A DNA stretch of 64,000 nucleotides from Bos javanicus. Taxonomy: Eukaryota; Chordata; Mammalia; Artiodactyla; Bovidae. Both the position numbers and the translations under genes were made by a program. The stretch spans positions 43,212,483-43,276,482 of the forward strand of contig NC_083890.1 of the NCBI RefSeq assembly GCF_032452875.1, in the 5' to 3' direction. The notes under the pieces were generated by a model. It was not told the origin of the DNA and searched no databases. It worked only from the letters and a program-made list of their open reading frames with translations. Of this stretch, positions 1-12,251 are shown in pieces. Position 1 is the stretch's first letter; the number at the start of each line of letters is the position of its first letter.

Positions 1-799
1 GGGAAGCCCGGTATTTTCATATGTCAAGAATAAAAACTCCCAAACCACAAAGTGCGTGTCTTCTTTTGAATCCCTCATAGCCCCTAGCATGGCCTGTCTC
101 TCCCTAGCCTAGTGTCTCGCCCTTGCTGGCAGTCTGTCTGTTGATTTAATGACGTTAAGTATTTGCTCCCACATAGAACTCCCAGCCCAGGTGTAACTTC
201 ATGTGGCATTGTGTTTAGTTGTCAGACACCGAGGATTTGTTTCATTTTTCTGTTTTGTGCGGGAGGAGGTGGTTGGCTGTTGGGGGTTTGGGGCAAAAGC
301 AGACTGAAGAGGTGCCCATTTGTAAAACGTGGCCTGGAAATCAACTAAACCCCTGCCCTGAAGGGGCTCTTTCTGGCACAGAAGCCCAGCTTTGGCTCTG
401 CAATCTGCGCTTCCTTTCCTGCGTCCCTAATTACTCACGTGGGCTCCTTTGTTGGGGGTTTTTTCCATCTTGGACCTTTGCCCTGCTTAACAGCCCAGAA
501 CACCCTAGCGCTAGCAACACATTTGTTTTGTCAGCTTTTACTCCGAAAGGATTTTATAGGATCAATTTGCTTAGGCAAACTTTTAATTTGGTTTTGTTTT
601 CTCTTCAGGGACTTTATTTGTAAGAACTGAAACGCGTGTGTGCAAAATCGGATGATTAAAGTGCTTGAAATGCCAGGGAGTAGAAAGACAGCTCAGTCTC
701 AGGGGGCACCGAGACAAACTAGCGGCATACACCCCAGATGTTCATCTGGACTATTTGCACGTTTGCAGCAGCAAAACGTGCAATGGTTACAGTACCTGT
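1..799. other. Unassigned 5' flank
   Basis: No gene or recognisable repeat is seen. Open frames up to 134 codons occur, but they lack conserved motifs and splice context and look like chance. Confidence 0.5.
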
Positions 800-1181
800 A
801 TCTACGTCCTTTCAGGCTGCTATAACAAAAATACCATATACTGAGTGGCTTCAACAACAGACATTTGTTTCTTGTAGTTCTGGAAGCTGAAAAGTTCAAG
901 ATCAAGGTGCCAGCAGATTCCTCTTGGCAAGGGCCCACTCCCCAGTTTATAGATAACCATCTGTTTGCTCTAACCTCACATGGCAGAAGGAGAAGAGCTA
1001 TCTCTTGGGTCTCTTTTGTAAGAGCACCAATCCCATTCATGAAGGTTTCACCCTCATGATCTCAGCATCTCCCAAAGGCTCCACCTCCTAATACCATCAG
1101 ATGGGGGCAGAAGGTTTCAATGTAAGAATTTGGCGGGCGATAGTGAGGGAGCTGGTGCACAAGCATTCAGACCACAGCAAC
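800..1181 (-). mobile_element. MLT1-type (ERVL-MaLR) solo LTR, antisense
   Basis: Read on the minus strand this follows the MLT1A LTR layout: a block about aged events in the form of a GGAGGTGGGGCC-like box (complement near 1080), a CATGTGAGG-like block (complement near 975-985), and the Leu-Gln-Asn-like TTCTGGAA block near 880. It is diverged, carries no internal coding sequence and is a fossil. MLT1 subfamily is uncertain. Confidence 0.75.
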
Positions 1182-1239
1182 TTAGAGCAGGTAAGACACC
1201 TTCAACTAACAGGAAGGAAATAATGATTAAAAGTCGTCC

Positions 1240-1371
1240 TGGGACTACTCTGGCGGTCCAGCGGCTAAGACCCTGCGCTTCCAGTGCAAGGGGCACAGGT
1301 TAGATCCCTGGTCGGGGAGCCAAGATCCCACATGCCATGGGGGCATGGTCAAAAAAAAAAAAAGTTTTAAT
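1240..1371 (+). mobile_element. CHR-2-type tRNA-derived SINE
   Basis: Starts with a GGGACT head, has a B-box-like GGTTAGATCCCTGG stretch and ends in an A run at 1351-1363. Near-identical flanks (AAAAGTCGTCC at 1229-1239, AAAAGTAGTCC at 1372-1382) look like a target-site duplication. CHR SINEs are shared by cetaceans, hippos and ruminants. Confidence 0.8.
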
Positions 1372-1382
1372 AAAAGTAGTCC

Positions 1383-2899
1383 AAATAATTGTGTTTATTT
1401 CATCAAACAAGACATCTAAAGGAAGGTACATCTATAGGAAGGTAGTTCTAACATCAGCAAAGGATAGGACTCTTGCTGTCTCCTTGCTCTCCTCTCCCAG
1501 TAATTAGCAGGGTCCCCAAATGACTGGCATGACTGCAAGTATCACGTCTTCACACAACCACATCCAAACAGGAAGAAATGGGGTGTGACAAACGGCCTTT
1601 CTCATCCTGCTGCTCCTTTTCATCAGAGAGGAACTTTTTCCCAGAATTCTTCAGTAGCTTGTCTTGGTGGACTGAACTGGGTCACATGTTCATCCCTGGA
1701 CCAATCACTGTTAAAGGGAAATCCTGAAGTCCTGATTGGTGTAGGCCAATGACATCATTTGCAGGAGCTGGGCAGCTTGTCAGATAAAAAAAGAAACGGG
1801 TTCTGAGAGCAAGAAAAACAGGGCATGGTTATCGAGTAGGCAGCCCACTTTACCTGCCAAGTGCTGTACACGGCTCTTCATCTTGTTCAAAATCAAGAAC
1901 GTATTTTTTGTGGATAATCAATCAGTACTAATAAGAGTGAAAGGATTTCTCATTACTCCAAATCAAATATTAATAATAGCCCACTGTTATTTTTATTGTT
2001 GTTATAATTATCGGCATCATCAAACAGGATGATGATAAAGAGCAGAATCTAAAAGACCAAGACTGTCTTCCCGCTTTAAGCTATAGTTTGTTTTATTGTC
2101 CTGGGTATTTTTATACAGGGTTACTGAAAACATTTATCTTATGTTTACTTGAATTAAGCTGAAATACTATCACTATTTATTCTTTTCACATCAATTGCTA
2201 GATTAAATAGTGGCTTATGTATAATTACTGGGCCTGGAGGCTTATCCTAACCTGTGGGAAAATTCCTCTCCATCTGTATGTCTCTGTGAGTTTTCATTCA
2301 AACTGAGTCACCCAACCTTTGACCCTTCCTGCTAGTCCAGCCACAGCTGTCATTTACCTTTTACCACTGCTTCCCAGGACACTTCCTGCTAGCCTTTCTT
2401 CCTCAGTGGTTCTGTCTCACCTCAAATTTATTTCCTTTATTTTTGCATGGGTGGCTCTTCCTCTGTGTCCTGCATTCACTGCCACGTTCTTCTGAACACA
2501 TTGCAATCTGACATTGCCCACAGACACAGACATTCCCCCAAGGGAAGCCGTCAAGGTTACAATTCCAGTGTAAGACTGCAAATATCAGAGTCTTCTTTGA
2601 AGCTGTGCTCCACTTTGAACCTTTCAAGAAACAGTGATGGAACAGACAGAGCAGTTGAACAATTCAAGGAGGACGAAAATGCCAGGGAACAGAAAGATAG
2701 TTCAGGCTCAGCAGAAACTCAGAAGACCTTGGACCAGATGACTGCCCTTATTGTAAAGAGACAGGGGAACCTCAGAGCTGTCGGAGGTCTGTTCTAGGAG
2801 GCTGGTTTAGTGAATAAGAGAACGGCAGGGGAACGGTGATGGCGAATTTGATCATATGCTAATTCTGAAGGCTTTTATTGGTCCTCTGTCTTTAAATCA
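1383..2899. other. Unassigned 5' flank
   Basis: AT-rich around 1900-2220 and more mixed after that. Open frames near 2400-2800 have no recognisable domain. No repeat family could be assigned with confidence. Confidence 0.45.
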
Positions 2900-3123
2900 G
2901 GCTTCCCAGGTGGTGCTAGTGGTAAAGAATCCACCTGCCAATGGAGGAGATGTAAGAGACGTGGGTTCGATCCCTGGATCTGGAAGATCCCCTGGAGAAG
3001 GGCATGGCAACCCACTCCAGTATTCTTGCCTGAAGAATCCCATGGACAGAGGAGCCTGGTGGGCTACAGTCCACGGGGTTGCAAAGAGTCGAACATGACT
3101 GAAACAACTGAACATGCACACAC
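2900..3123 (+). mobile_element. Bov-tA SINE
   Basis: Begins GGCTTCCCAGGTGG, has the tRNA-derived B box (GGGTTCGATCCC), the Bov-A core (CAACCCACTCCAGTATTC) and ends in a CACACAC-like tail. The flanks TCTTTAAATCA and CCTTTAAGTCA suggest an aged target duplication. Confidence 0.9.
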
Positions 3124-3677
3124 GCCTTTAAGTCACTTAATAGGATATTAAGGTTTATCCCTGCTCTCCCATCTTTCTCCATAGCCTGCTGCTACCCACA
3201 CTCTTCCTAACTAGATTTAACAGTGAAGCAGAAATGGCATGTGGAATACCTGAGTTTCTCCTATAAAAAAGAATCCCTCTAACTTCAAGCAAGATCTCTC
3301 TGCAAATTTAGTTGCCTTGAAATCCTCTGATAATACATAATGAAGAATGAGACAGGCACTATTTCGTGGACATGCTTGCATATTATTTCAGTTTCTCTCT
3401 CATAAATTCCCAAATCCCCAACCAATTTTATTGCCTGCTCCATCATTTTCTTCTATTTAATACTCCTGCAACGCCGTCTATGCAGTCTGACCTACCTCTC
3501 CCCCTAGATTCAGAAGTAATAAATATGGAGTTTAAGAAAAGACTGTCTTTCTGTGTATGCAGATGGCTCAGACTTTGTCCTTGCTAGGCCTTCTGTATCT
3601 GAGTGACGGGATTCAGTGGAGAGCCCCAGCTCGGGCATATGTGGCAGCTGCACCCTAAGTGTGCCTTCTTTTCCTGT
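3124..3677. other. Unassigned 5' flank
   Basis: No gene or identifiable repeat is seen between two Bov-tA insertions. Confidence 0.4.
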
Positions 3678-4002
3678 ATATTAGCTCAGCTGGTAAAGAA
3701 TCCACCTGTAATGCAGGAGACCCGGGTTCAATTCCTGGGTGAGGAAGATCCCCTGGGGAAGGGATAGGCTACCCACTCCAGTATTCATGGGCTTCCCTCG
3801 TGGGTCAGATGGTAAAGAATCCCCCTGCAATGTGGGAGACCTGGGTTCAATCCCTGGGTTGGGGGAGATCCCCTGGAGGAGGGCATGGCAACCCACTCCA
3901 GTATTCTTGCCTGGAGAATCCCATGAACAGAGGAGTCTGGGGGGCTACAGTCCACGGATTCAAAAAGGGTCGGACATGACTGAGTGACTAACACACACCT
4001 GT
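3678..4002 (+). mobile_element. Tandem Bov-tA SINEs (head-to-tail)
   Basis: Two tRNA-derived heads follow each other in one orientation. The first (3678-3787) stops inside the Bov-A core at AGTATTC; the second (3788-4002) is full length with its own GGGCTTCCC start. This is a Bov-tA3-like arrangement or one SINE inserted into another. Confidence 0.85.
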
Positions 4003-4130
4003 AAAATAAGGAAGATTAAAAGTTTCCACCTCATGAGATTTTTGAGAAGATCACAAAAATTAACATATGAAAAGCCTTCAAAGTTTTACGTAAGTAGCCA
4101 TAGGGGACTATGGATTCTTTTTGGTTTTTT

Positions 4131-4863
4131 CCCTCTCTTTAACAGCTTTATTAAGGTGTAATTCACATATTCACCATTCACCCAGTTCACCCATTGTATG
4201 AATCAGTGTATTTATGGAGTTGTGCAACTATCATCACACTCAATTTTAGAACATTTTTATCACCCAGAAACACCATGCTCTTTAGCGATCACCCTGTCCC
4301 CTCACATCCCACCCCCAGCCCAGGGCAATCACTAATCTGCGTCTGCCTGTGTAGCTCTACCTGCTCTGCATATCTCGTATAAATGGAACCACACACCACG
4401 TGGTCTTTTACGACTGGCCTCTTTCAGTTGCAGCGTAGTGTTTTCAAGGTTCATCTATGTTGTAACACATGTCAGTGCCTCGTTCCTTGTCATTGCTAAA
4501 TAATATTCCTTTTTATGGATATCTTCATTTATCAATTAATGGACATTTGTGTTGTTTCCACATTTTCACTATTATTAAAAAATGCTGGTATAAATATGCA
4601 TTGCGAGTTTTTGTGTGGATGTACGTTTTCATTCCCTTTGGGTATAAACCCAGGAGTGGAATTGTTAGTTCATTTTGTAGCTCTAAATTTAATCAAACCG
4701 CCAGACTGTGCTCCAAAGTGGCGGCACAATTCTTCATTCCCATTTGTAATGCATAAGCATTCCGGTTTCTCCACATCTCTACCAACACTTGCTGTTTTCT
4801 GACTTTTGGTTTCTAGCCATCCTTAATGGGTGGGAAATGGTATCTCTTTGATTTGCATTTCCA
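4131..4863 (-). mobile_element. Ancient L1 3' portion (L1M type), antisense, left part
   Basis: Read antisense it shows the order of an old mammalian L1 3' UTR and ORF2 C-terminus. Recognisable marks are AACAGCTTTATTAAGGTGTA near 4142, TAAATGGAACCA near 4380, and a CCCAGGAGTGGAATTG block near 4650. It is interrupted by a BovB tip at 4864-5008. Confidence 0.85.
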
Positions 4864-5008
4864 GATGGTTGGATGGCATCACCGACTCAATGGGCATGAG
4901 TTTGAGTAAACTCTGGGAGTTGGTGATGGACAGGGAGGCCTTGTGTGCTGCACTCCATGGGGTCACAAAGCGTCGGACAAGACTGAGTGACTGAACTGAA
5001 CTGAATAA
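4864..5008 (+). mobile_element. BovB 3' tip nested in L1
   Basis: Carries the BovB 3' end: GATGGCATCACCGACTCAATG, TTGGTGATGGACAGGGAGG and a terminal CTGAACTGAACTGAA repeat. L1 sequence resumes directly after it, so this insertion is younger than the L1. Confidence 0.9.
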
Positions 5009-5075
5009 CTAAGGATGTAAAGCATTTTTGCATGTGCTTATTGGCCACTGGTAAGCTATGAGTTCTTACAAAATA
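5009..5075 (-). mobile_element. Ancient L1, right part after BovB insertion
   Basis: Continues the L1 reading interrupted at 4863, with the ORF2 3' block GCATGTGCTTATTGGCCA. Confidence 0.7.
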
Positions 5076-6285
5076 CCTCTTGTTGATGCTTCAGGAAACT
5101 TACATCACAAGAGAGATTCTGAGAGCAGATCTAGCTCCTACGTTCTCTTGAGATTTTGAAATGATCCAGATTACTCCTACAACTCAGCCCTTGCCAGGTG
5201 GGAATACTAGCCATGTTTTTAAACATACCAATCAAAAGAAACTGAAAGAACAGAACAAGTTCATCTTATGTTCAATACTTCTCCTATTTAGCTTACATTT
5301 CTACCCAGGCCTCTTCTGTTTCTATGAAAACTCTTTTATTGCAGTATCTCCCCAAGATTACACTTACCGTAATTTGGGTTTTCTCAAATTCTGCTGCCTT
5401 GATGTCTTTTTGATGTGTGTAAGCCGTCCCACTGTAAAGTCTTCAAAGATATGGAACATTTACATCTTTCACAATGCACATGGAAGCAGTCTGTACATAC
5501 TGAACGAGAAGGTCAAAGTCTTCCCACGTCTCAAGAAAGGGCCTCCTTAAACCAGCCAAAGCAGTTTAAACCAGATTTATAAACTTCAACAAGTTAATTC
5601 ACTTCCATTTCCACACTGGTCAAATGAGATTCATAATTTCTAATTTATGGAGCTCTTGTGGATAGTAAGAAGTTGTATATATAGTATTTGGCACAGTGCT
5701 AGTCAAATAATAAGCACAGAATAAAAGGAATATACCTACAAATCCATTTATGCCAACTTTAAATTATTCTGTCTAAAATCATGTGCATGCTGGCTCTCTA
5801 GTCTCCAGGGACCAGTGATACACATGAGGACTCGAGTCAGGGGCTGCCCAAGAATACAATTTGCTGAGAGGTTGAGAAAAGAGAGAGAGAGACTCCAGAC
5901 CCACAGGGGCCAAGGGACAATGCTGAATTGTCAGAGGCACTTCCAATTCTTGAGGCTTGACCTGAATGAGTCAAGGCAGGAGGCAGAGGCCCTGGGCAAT
6001 TCAAGGAAGGCCTCAGCCATATGCACTCCCTGGGTGACCTTGGCCTTCCCATCCAGCCTGACCCTCCCTATTTGACCTTGATGGCTACTTCAGTGCTGCT
6101 GGGGTTCTTCTCCAAAGCCACAGAAGAAGAATCAAAACAGAACGGAATTCTCCAGCTCTAAAGACGAGGGCTACATCTCAGAAAACAAAATGAAGTATCC
6201 GTCAGAGATGCAATCTGTCATCTTCCACGTTCTTTCCTTTACCAGGGTTTTACAACAAGGGGCTGATAGAAAGAGACTCGAAGGC
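5076..6285. other. Unassigned 5' flank
   Basis: A 129-codon open frame starts at 5161 but has no known domain, no splice logic and ordinary AT-rich composition. A short purine-rich stretch lies at 5876-5892. Nothing else is recognised. Confidence 0.4.
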
Positions 6286-6861
6286 CCTGCAGATGGTGAC
6301 TGCAGCCATGAAATTAAAAGATGCTTTCTCCTTGGATGGAAAGCTATGACAAACCTAGGCAGCATATTTAAAAGCACAGACATTACTTTGCCAACAAAGG
6401 TCCGCGTAGTCAAAGCTATGGTTTTTCCAGTAGTCATGTATGGATGTGAGAGTTGGACCACAAAGAAGGCTGAGAGCCAAAGAATTGATGCTTTTGAACT
6501 GTGGTGTTGGAGAAGACTCTTGAGAGTCCCTTGGACTGCAAGGAGAGCCAACCAGTCCATCCTAAAGGAGATCAACCCAGAAAAGTCATTGAAAGGACTA
6601 ATGGTGAAGCTGAAGCTTCAATACCTTGGGCACCCTATGCAAAGAGCTGCCTCATTAGAAAAGACTCTGATGCTGGAAAAGACTGAAGGCAAAAGGAAAA
6701 GGGGGCAGCAGAGGATGAGATAGTTAGATAGCATCATCACCAACTCAACTGACACGCGTTTGAGCAAACTACGGGAGATAGCGAAGGGCAGAGGAGCTCA
6801 GTGTACTGCAGTCCATGGGGTTGCAAAGAGTCGGACACAGTTTAGCTTCTGAACAGCAAAG
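6286..6861 (+). mobile_element. BovB LINE 3' fragment
   Basis: 5'-truncated BovB. It includes the region coding for the end of the reverse-transcriptase ORF (residues like VVMYGCESWT and RRLLRVPWTARR) and the 3' tail near 6800-6840 (GTTGCAAAGAGTCGGACAC). Stops and indels after about 6720 show that it is dead. Confidence 0.9.
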
Positions 6862-7864
6862 GCCCAGTGTCTAGCAGAGTAGTCACTTGCTGCCACCTAT
6901 GGGTAGGACATTAAAAGTGACCCAAGGGGAAATGGAAATTTCTCTCATCCCTTACGTGCATTTAAATGTAATTCTACAGAAAGTACCAAGGAAGATTTTT
7001 CGCTTATTTGTTGATTTTTATATTATGCAGAAACAAAAGAAAAAAGATTAAAGATAGCTACCAACTCTACAACAAATATCACCAAATCTTCCTGAGAACA
7101 GTGATTCACAGATTATGCTATTGGTTTGAAAAATAGATTGATTCTGACTTGTCTAGCCCACCACAGCCTTTAAGTGAGAGCAAGTTGAAAAACACACATC
7201 AAATTAGGTTAAAAAATTGTCATTGTTCTGATTTAAAATAAGCTCATCAAAACCTATTATAGCAAAAGTCTGTTTGTCATGGTTACCATGGAATTAGGCT
7301 CTTCACAATTATTTGAAAATAGTACTTCCACTCCACAGCTAGAAACTTCTGCATACAGAAAGGGAAGAATGGGCAATAATGAGAAAAGCTCAACTGTGTC
7401 CTGAAATATTTATACCAGCTTTTCAAATAAGTATAAAACATTTAAGAGTTCTGCCTCCAAAGATATCCTTGAAAAAGATGGGAAATGTAACCTCTGATTC
7501 ACCAAAAACAGAAACAAAAATATGTTTTGGCTTATCTGGTCTGCAATTTTAGGCAAATTTAAAAGTATAGGGTAGATGAATAGAACAAGAAATCGGGAAA
7601 TGGTGACTTTAATTGGGGCGATAGAGAAAGAAGATGCTGTGCACACAATTCTAAAAGCATCCATATTTCTGGTTAATATGCCTGTCTCCTAAGTAGATAT
7701 AAGATATTTGAAAGCAGAAGTAGTATTTTATACTTATATCCACCAAAGGTATTCTGAATGCCTAAAGTTTAGACAATAAATATTTTTAGATATCTAGCCT
7801 CCCAAAATTTATTTCCCACCTACTATGTACCAGAGACACAAGCTTGATTTAGAAAAGGCTGAGG
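6862..7864. other. Unassigned 5' flank
   Basis: AT-rich sequence. No gene or repeat family is assigned. Confidence 0.4.
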
Positions 7865-8650
7865 AAGGACAGATCAAACTGCCAACATCTGCTGGATCAT
7901 AGAAAAAGCAAGGGAATTCCAGAAAACACCTGCTTCATTGACTACACAAAAGTCTTTGCCTGTGTGGGTCACAATAAATTGTGGGAAATACTCAAAGAGA
8001 TAGGAATACCAGACTACCTTATCTGTCTCCTGAGAAACCTGTATGCAGGTCAAGAAACAACATTTAGAACCAAACATGGAACAAGGGACTGGTTCAAAAC
8101 TGGGAAAGGAGTACATCAAGGCTGTACATTGTCACCCTGCTTATTTAACAGGGTACATATGAAAAGTACATCATGCAAAATGCTGGTCCAGATGAATCAC
8201 AAGCTGGAATCAAGATTGCCAGGAGAAATAGCAACAACCTCAGATAGGCAGATACCATTCTAATGGCAGAATTAAAGAGCTTCTTGATGAGGGTGAAAGA
8301 GGAGAGTATAAAGGCTGGCTTGAAACTAAACATTCAAAAAACTAAGATCATGGATCCAGTCCCATCACTTCATGGCAAATAGAAGGGGGGAAAGCGTAAA
8401 CAGTGACAGATTTTATTTTCTTGAGCTCCAAAATCACTGTGGATGGTGACTGCAGCCATGAAACTAAAAGAGACTTGCTCTTGGAAGAAACGCTATGACA
8501 AACATAGACAGTGTATTTAAAAGCAGAGATATCACTCTGCAATAAAGGTCCGCATAGTCAAAGCTATGGTTTTTCCAGTAGTCATGTATGGATGTGAGAG
8601 TTGGACCGTAAGAAGGCTGAGCGCCGAAGAATTGATGCTTTCGAACTGTG
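7865..8650 (+). mobile_element. BovB LINE fragment with reverse-transcriptase coding region
   Basis: Codes for part of the BovB reverse transcriptase. The frame at 7964-8263 includes the palm-domain signature GVHQGCTLSPCLFN. Frameshifts follow and the copy stops abruptly at 8650, where CHR-1 sequence begins, so the BovB 3' tail is missing. BovB is a RTE-clade non-LTR element. The copy is inactive. Confidence 0.92.
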
Positions 8651-8853
8651 GGCACAGCTAGGCCTGAGGGCACAACTAGGCCTGTGCACCATGACTGCTA
8701 AAGCCCGCATGCCCAGAGCCCATGTTCCACAGCAAGAGAGGCCCACGCACCATGGCTAGAGAGCGACCCTCACTCACTGCACCTAGAGAAAGCCCGTGTG
8801 CAGCAAGAAAGACCAGTCGCAGCCATAAATAAATAAACCTGCTTTTTTAAAAA
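8651..8853 (+). mobile_element. CHR-1-type SINE, 5'-truncated
   Basis: Only the body and tail are present: repeated GCCC-GCAT-GCCC and AGAGAAAGCCCGTGTGCAGC blocks, ending in AATAAATAAA and a short T/A run. It joins BovB directly without a visible target duplication. Confidence 0.75.
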
Positions 8854-8983
8854 AGGAAGAGTCCTGACTTCAGCAATGCAGGCCTGATACAAGGCAGGAG
8901 GAATAGTATCTTGTTGAACGGATAAGTCCAGATAAGTTCGATTGATTTGGCTAATAAGTTTGACACAGTTTAGCCTGCCCTGT

Positions 8984-9199
8984 GGCTTCCCCACTGGCTC
9001 AGATGGTGAAGAATCTGCCTGCACTGCAGGAGACTTGGGTTTGATCCCCGGGTCAGGAAGATCCCCAGGAAAAGGGAATGGCTACCCACTCCAGTATTCT
9101 TGCCTGGAGAATCCCATGGACGGACAGAGGAGCCTGGAGGGTTACAGTCCATCGGATTGCAAAGAGTTGCACACAACTGAGCAACTAACACTTTCACCA
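8984..9199 (+). mobile_element. Bov-tA SINE
   Basis: Complete Bov-tA: GGCTTCCCC head, GGGTTTGATCCCCGGG B-box region, Bov-A core and a GAGCAACTAACACTTTC end. A 4-base duplication (GGAC GGAC) lies at 9120. Confidence 0.9.
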
Positions 9200-9398
9200 T
9201 CAGCCTACAATACCAAGAAGAGGTGATACATGAAGGCTAAACTTCAGTGCGGTATATTGACAAAATTCAAGCAGATTAGCTGATTACTTCCGGGTGAGGA
9301 AGGCAAGAACCTCCCCTTTAGGGGAAAAAAAAATAGATTATCTCTTGTTTACAACTGTATCTCTAGCTCTTACAAGAGATACAGCTGAATAAATACCT

Positions 9399-9780
9399 GT
9401 CAGTTCAGTTCAGTCGCTCAGTCATGTCCGACTCTTTGCAACCCCATGGACTGCAGCACACCAGGCTTCCCTGTCCATCACCAACTCCCGGAACTTACTC
9501 AAACTCATGTCCATCGAGTCGGTGATGCCATCCAACCATCTCATCCTCTGTCATCTGCTTCTCCTCCCGCCTTCAATCTTTCCTAGCATCAGGGTCTTTT
9601 CCAGTGAGTCAGTTTTTCACATCAGGTGGCCATAGTATTGGAGTTTCAGCTTCAGCATCAGTCCTTCCAATGAATATTCAGGACTGATTTCCTTTAGGAT
9701 GGACTGGTTGGATCTCCTTGCAATCCAAGGGACTCTGAAGAGTCTTCTCCAACACCACAGTTCAAAAGCATCAATTCTTC
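9399..9780 (-). mobile_element. ART2A (Bov-A/BovB composite), antisense
   Basis: Starts with the antisense tail CAGTTCAGTTCAGTCGCTCAG and runs through the BovB 3' body to TCAAAAGCATCAATTCTTC. A perfect 10-bp target duplication, ATAAATACCT, lies at 9389-9398 and 9781-9790. Confidence 0.93.
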
Positions 9781-9790
9781 ATAAATACCT

Positions 9791-10444
9791 ATGACTAATA
9801 TTAATATGATACTCTCCTACTGGAAGCATTATCTGCATATTAGTGAGAATGAGGGCTTCAGAGAGATGGAATGATCATCCCAAGGTCATTTAACAGGAAA
9901 CTTTGAGTTCCAACTCAAATCGTATCCAAATGGGAGATTTCTGAGGTCCCAACATTAGTCATTAGACCAGACTGTGTTATACTGCTCAGATCTCAGACCC
10001 CAGTCTTATCGACACTAGCAAATAAATACACACAAAGAAACTAGTGACTCCAGCCTCTTTACCTGCCTCTGCCCCAAGCCTAGCTCAGTCCACCTTCTGT
10101 CTGAGGCTCTCCGAAGGCTTTCATGAGAGTCACTGAGTTATATAACCATCCAGATGAGATTGTCCTTCCATCTGTCAAGGGCCATCAGAGCACCTGTGCA
10201 CAGAATTTCAATTTAAGGAGTTTCATGTCCCATCTGGAGCAAGAGGATTCATTCGTACACAAGAGAAAGAGATCACTGTGATTTTAACCCGGTTTTAACA
10301 GAAATGACTCAATTCTAGTTTTAAAATTTAAATGACGTTTACATATGGCATGTTCCACACACAGCGAGAATTATCTTGCCAACCATTGTTTTCAAAGTCA
10401 CATTAGCACAGCAGTAAATGCTCTTTAAAAATAAACCATAAAGA
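9791..10444. other. Unassigned 5' flank
   Basis: No gene or assignable repeat. Confidence 0.4.
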
Positions 10445-11370
10445 CAAGAACTCTCATGGCAGCTTTGTTTGCCAGAGGAGAAAACTTGAAGCTAACCCAC
10501 AAGTCTATCAAAGGAAATGAGATAAAGAGATTGTGTTATGTTCCAACCATGAAGCTATTAAAAAGGATGAAGTTGATCTACATGTGCCAAGGTGACAATA
10601 TTTAACATCTACCGATAAATGAAAAAAGTGAAATGCAAGACACTATGCATGTCTCTAATAGTAATGATAACAGCAATAAAGGTCAGTATGTGCAGATCAC
10701 AAAATCTGGAAGAATAGGCAACGAATTATAGAGAGTAATGACTCTAGGAAATGACATTATGGGGTAATTTCACTTTCGACCTTATTCATCTCTGTATCTT
10801 ATAAACTTTTATAAGCATTACCTATCGCTTATGTAATTTTTTAATGCTTCTGTCTCATTTTAAATATAAATAGGTATAATAAATTTAAAATTAATAAACT
10901 GGAAGTTTTCAATGACAGTTTATACGTCAGCAGAGCATGATCCTTCTAGAGAGTTACCATGTGCCACAAGCATTGTTCATGCTCTTTGGTCCAGTAATCT
11001 TTAATACAGAAAACCTTCATCTATACAGATGTCTATTACAGTTCTGTTGTATTAGCAGAAAGCTGCAAACAACCCAAGCGGTTACCAGAAAAAAACAGTG
11101 AAATAAAATGCCATTCTCAAAATATTATGCAACCTTTTAATAAGAAGTGTTAGAAGACTATGAAATACCATGAAATCCTTACATTATAATATGAAGGGTA
11201 AATGCAAGATATAAAATTATATATTCAAATGTGTGCAGTCAGATGTCTCAATGGAAAATGAACTAGAAAGAAATTTACCAGAGCTGAGAATAATGTTGTT
11301 TTGATGGCGGTGCTCAAGTTCATTTTTTTTCCTTGCACATTTTCATAGTTTCCAATTTTTCAATTACCTC
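10445..11370 (+). mobile_element. Degraded L1M 3' segments
   Basis: Two very diverged L1 ORF2 3' / UTR pieces (10445-10870 and 11040-11370) show the usual order: a one-word match to the codons for TTGTTTGCCAGAGG, AAGTCTATCAAAGG, the AATAGTTTTCAAT-like ends and ATTTTCATAGTTTCC. They are ancient and non-coding. Confidence 0.5.
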
Positions 11371-11974
11371 TTACTGCCTGCATCATGGAAAATAATGCCA
11401 TCAGTGCTGTTGATAGGAAATTAAAGACACAGCAGCATTCTTATTACTGGCTTGGTAGAGAAATTCACATTTTTTCTTTTACTCAACTGTCAGGTTCATT
11501 CGAAGGAAAAATGAGTTCTCACCCTATGGTTGGCCCTGGCTTCCCCTGTGCTCTGGTGCAAACCCTTCCCAGCCTCTTTGCTCCTTAACTGTGAGATTAG
11601 ACCACGCCATCAGGCTCAATGAGAAACTGAATAGTTTATGAAAGATGAAATTCCCACAAAAGTAGGTCATTTCTTCTAATGATTAAACTTAGCGTCACGC
11701 ATGAGCAACCAGTGACTGCTAGAGAGATTGACAGGCCTGTGTCAGGACAACTGAGCTCCAGTTACAGTTCGGACACTTAGTGAGTATTCTTCCTGTCTGT
11801 TTTCTAATGGCTCCATGTTTCAACTTTTTCACTTGTGAAATAATTGTGTTGAACTAGAATCTGAATTTTAAATGCAGCCTTTTTCTAAAATGGAAGGAAT
11901 AGGAAGTACCTTTTGGATTCAAGGATAATATTAGATATCGTTACCTTTATTTGATGCGTAAAGAAATGAATATA
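11371..11974. other. Unassigned 5' flank
   Basis: A 67-codon open frame at 11385 has no recognised motif. Nothing else is supported. Confidence 0.4.
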
Positions 11975-12165
11975 TAAAGAAGGTAAGAAAGTCGACCAAG
12001 GTAGCAACTAAGCTAGGATTCAGTTCCAGGCCATCTGACTCTTTCTCTTTAAGATTTTGTAGATTAGGGAACTGAGGCTTCAGAAGACTGAATGATTTAT
12101 CCAGGGTACATAGCAAGTTAGAGTTGGGGCCAGAATCCAAATTTCCTGATGCCTGTCCTACATTT
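11975..12165 (+). mobile_element. MIR SINE remnants
   Basis: Two MIR core-like stretches lie end to end: one near 11980-12035 (CTAGGATTCAGTTCCAGGCC) and one near 12060-12160 (GGGAACTGAGGCTTCAGA, then GGGGCCAGAATCC). Both are diverged. Confidence 0.6.
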
Positions 12166-12251
12166 ACTTTACTTTACTTTAAAAAAAAAAACAAAACAGT
12201 TGCAGATTCAAGTTACTTATAGTCCTCCATTTATAGTTGTATAATCAGTTA

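Noticed and set aside
2960..2985. tRNA-like B boxes (GGGTTCGATCCC) here and at many other places
   Set aside because: They belong to tRNA-derived Bov-tA and CHR SINE heads. No complete cloverleaf tRNA gene was found.
6190..6723. 177-codon frame
   Set aside because: Most of it is the 3' part of the BovB ORF, followed by stops; it is a transposon fragment.
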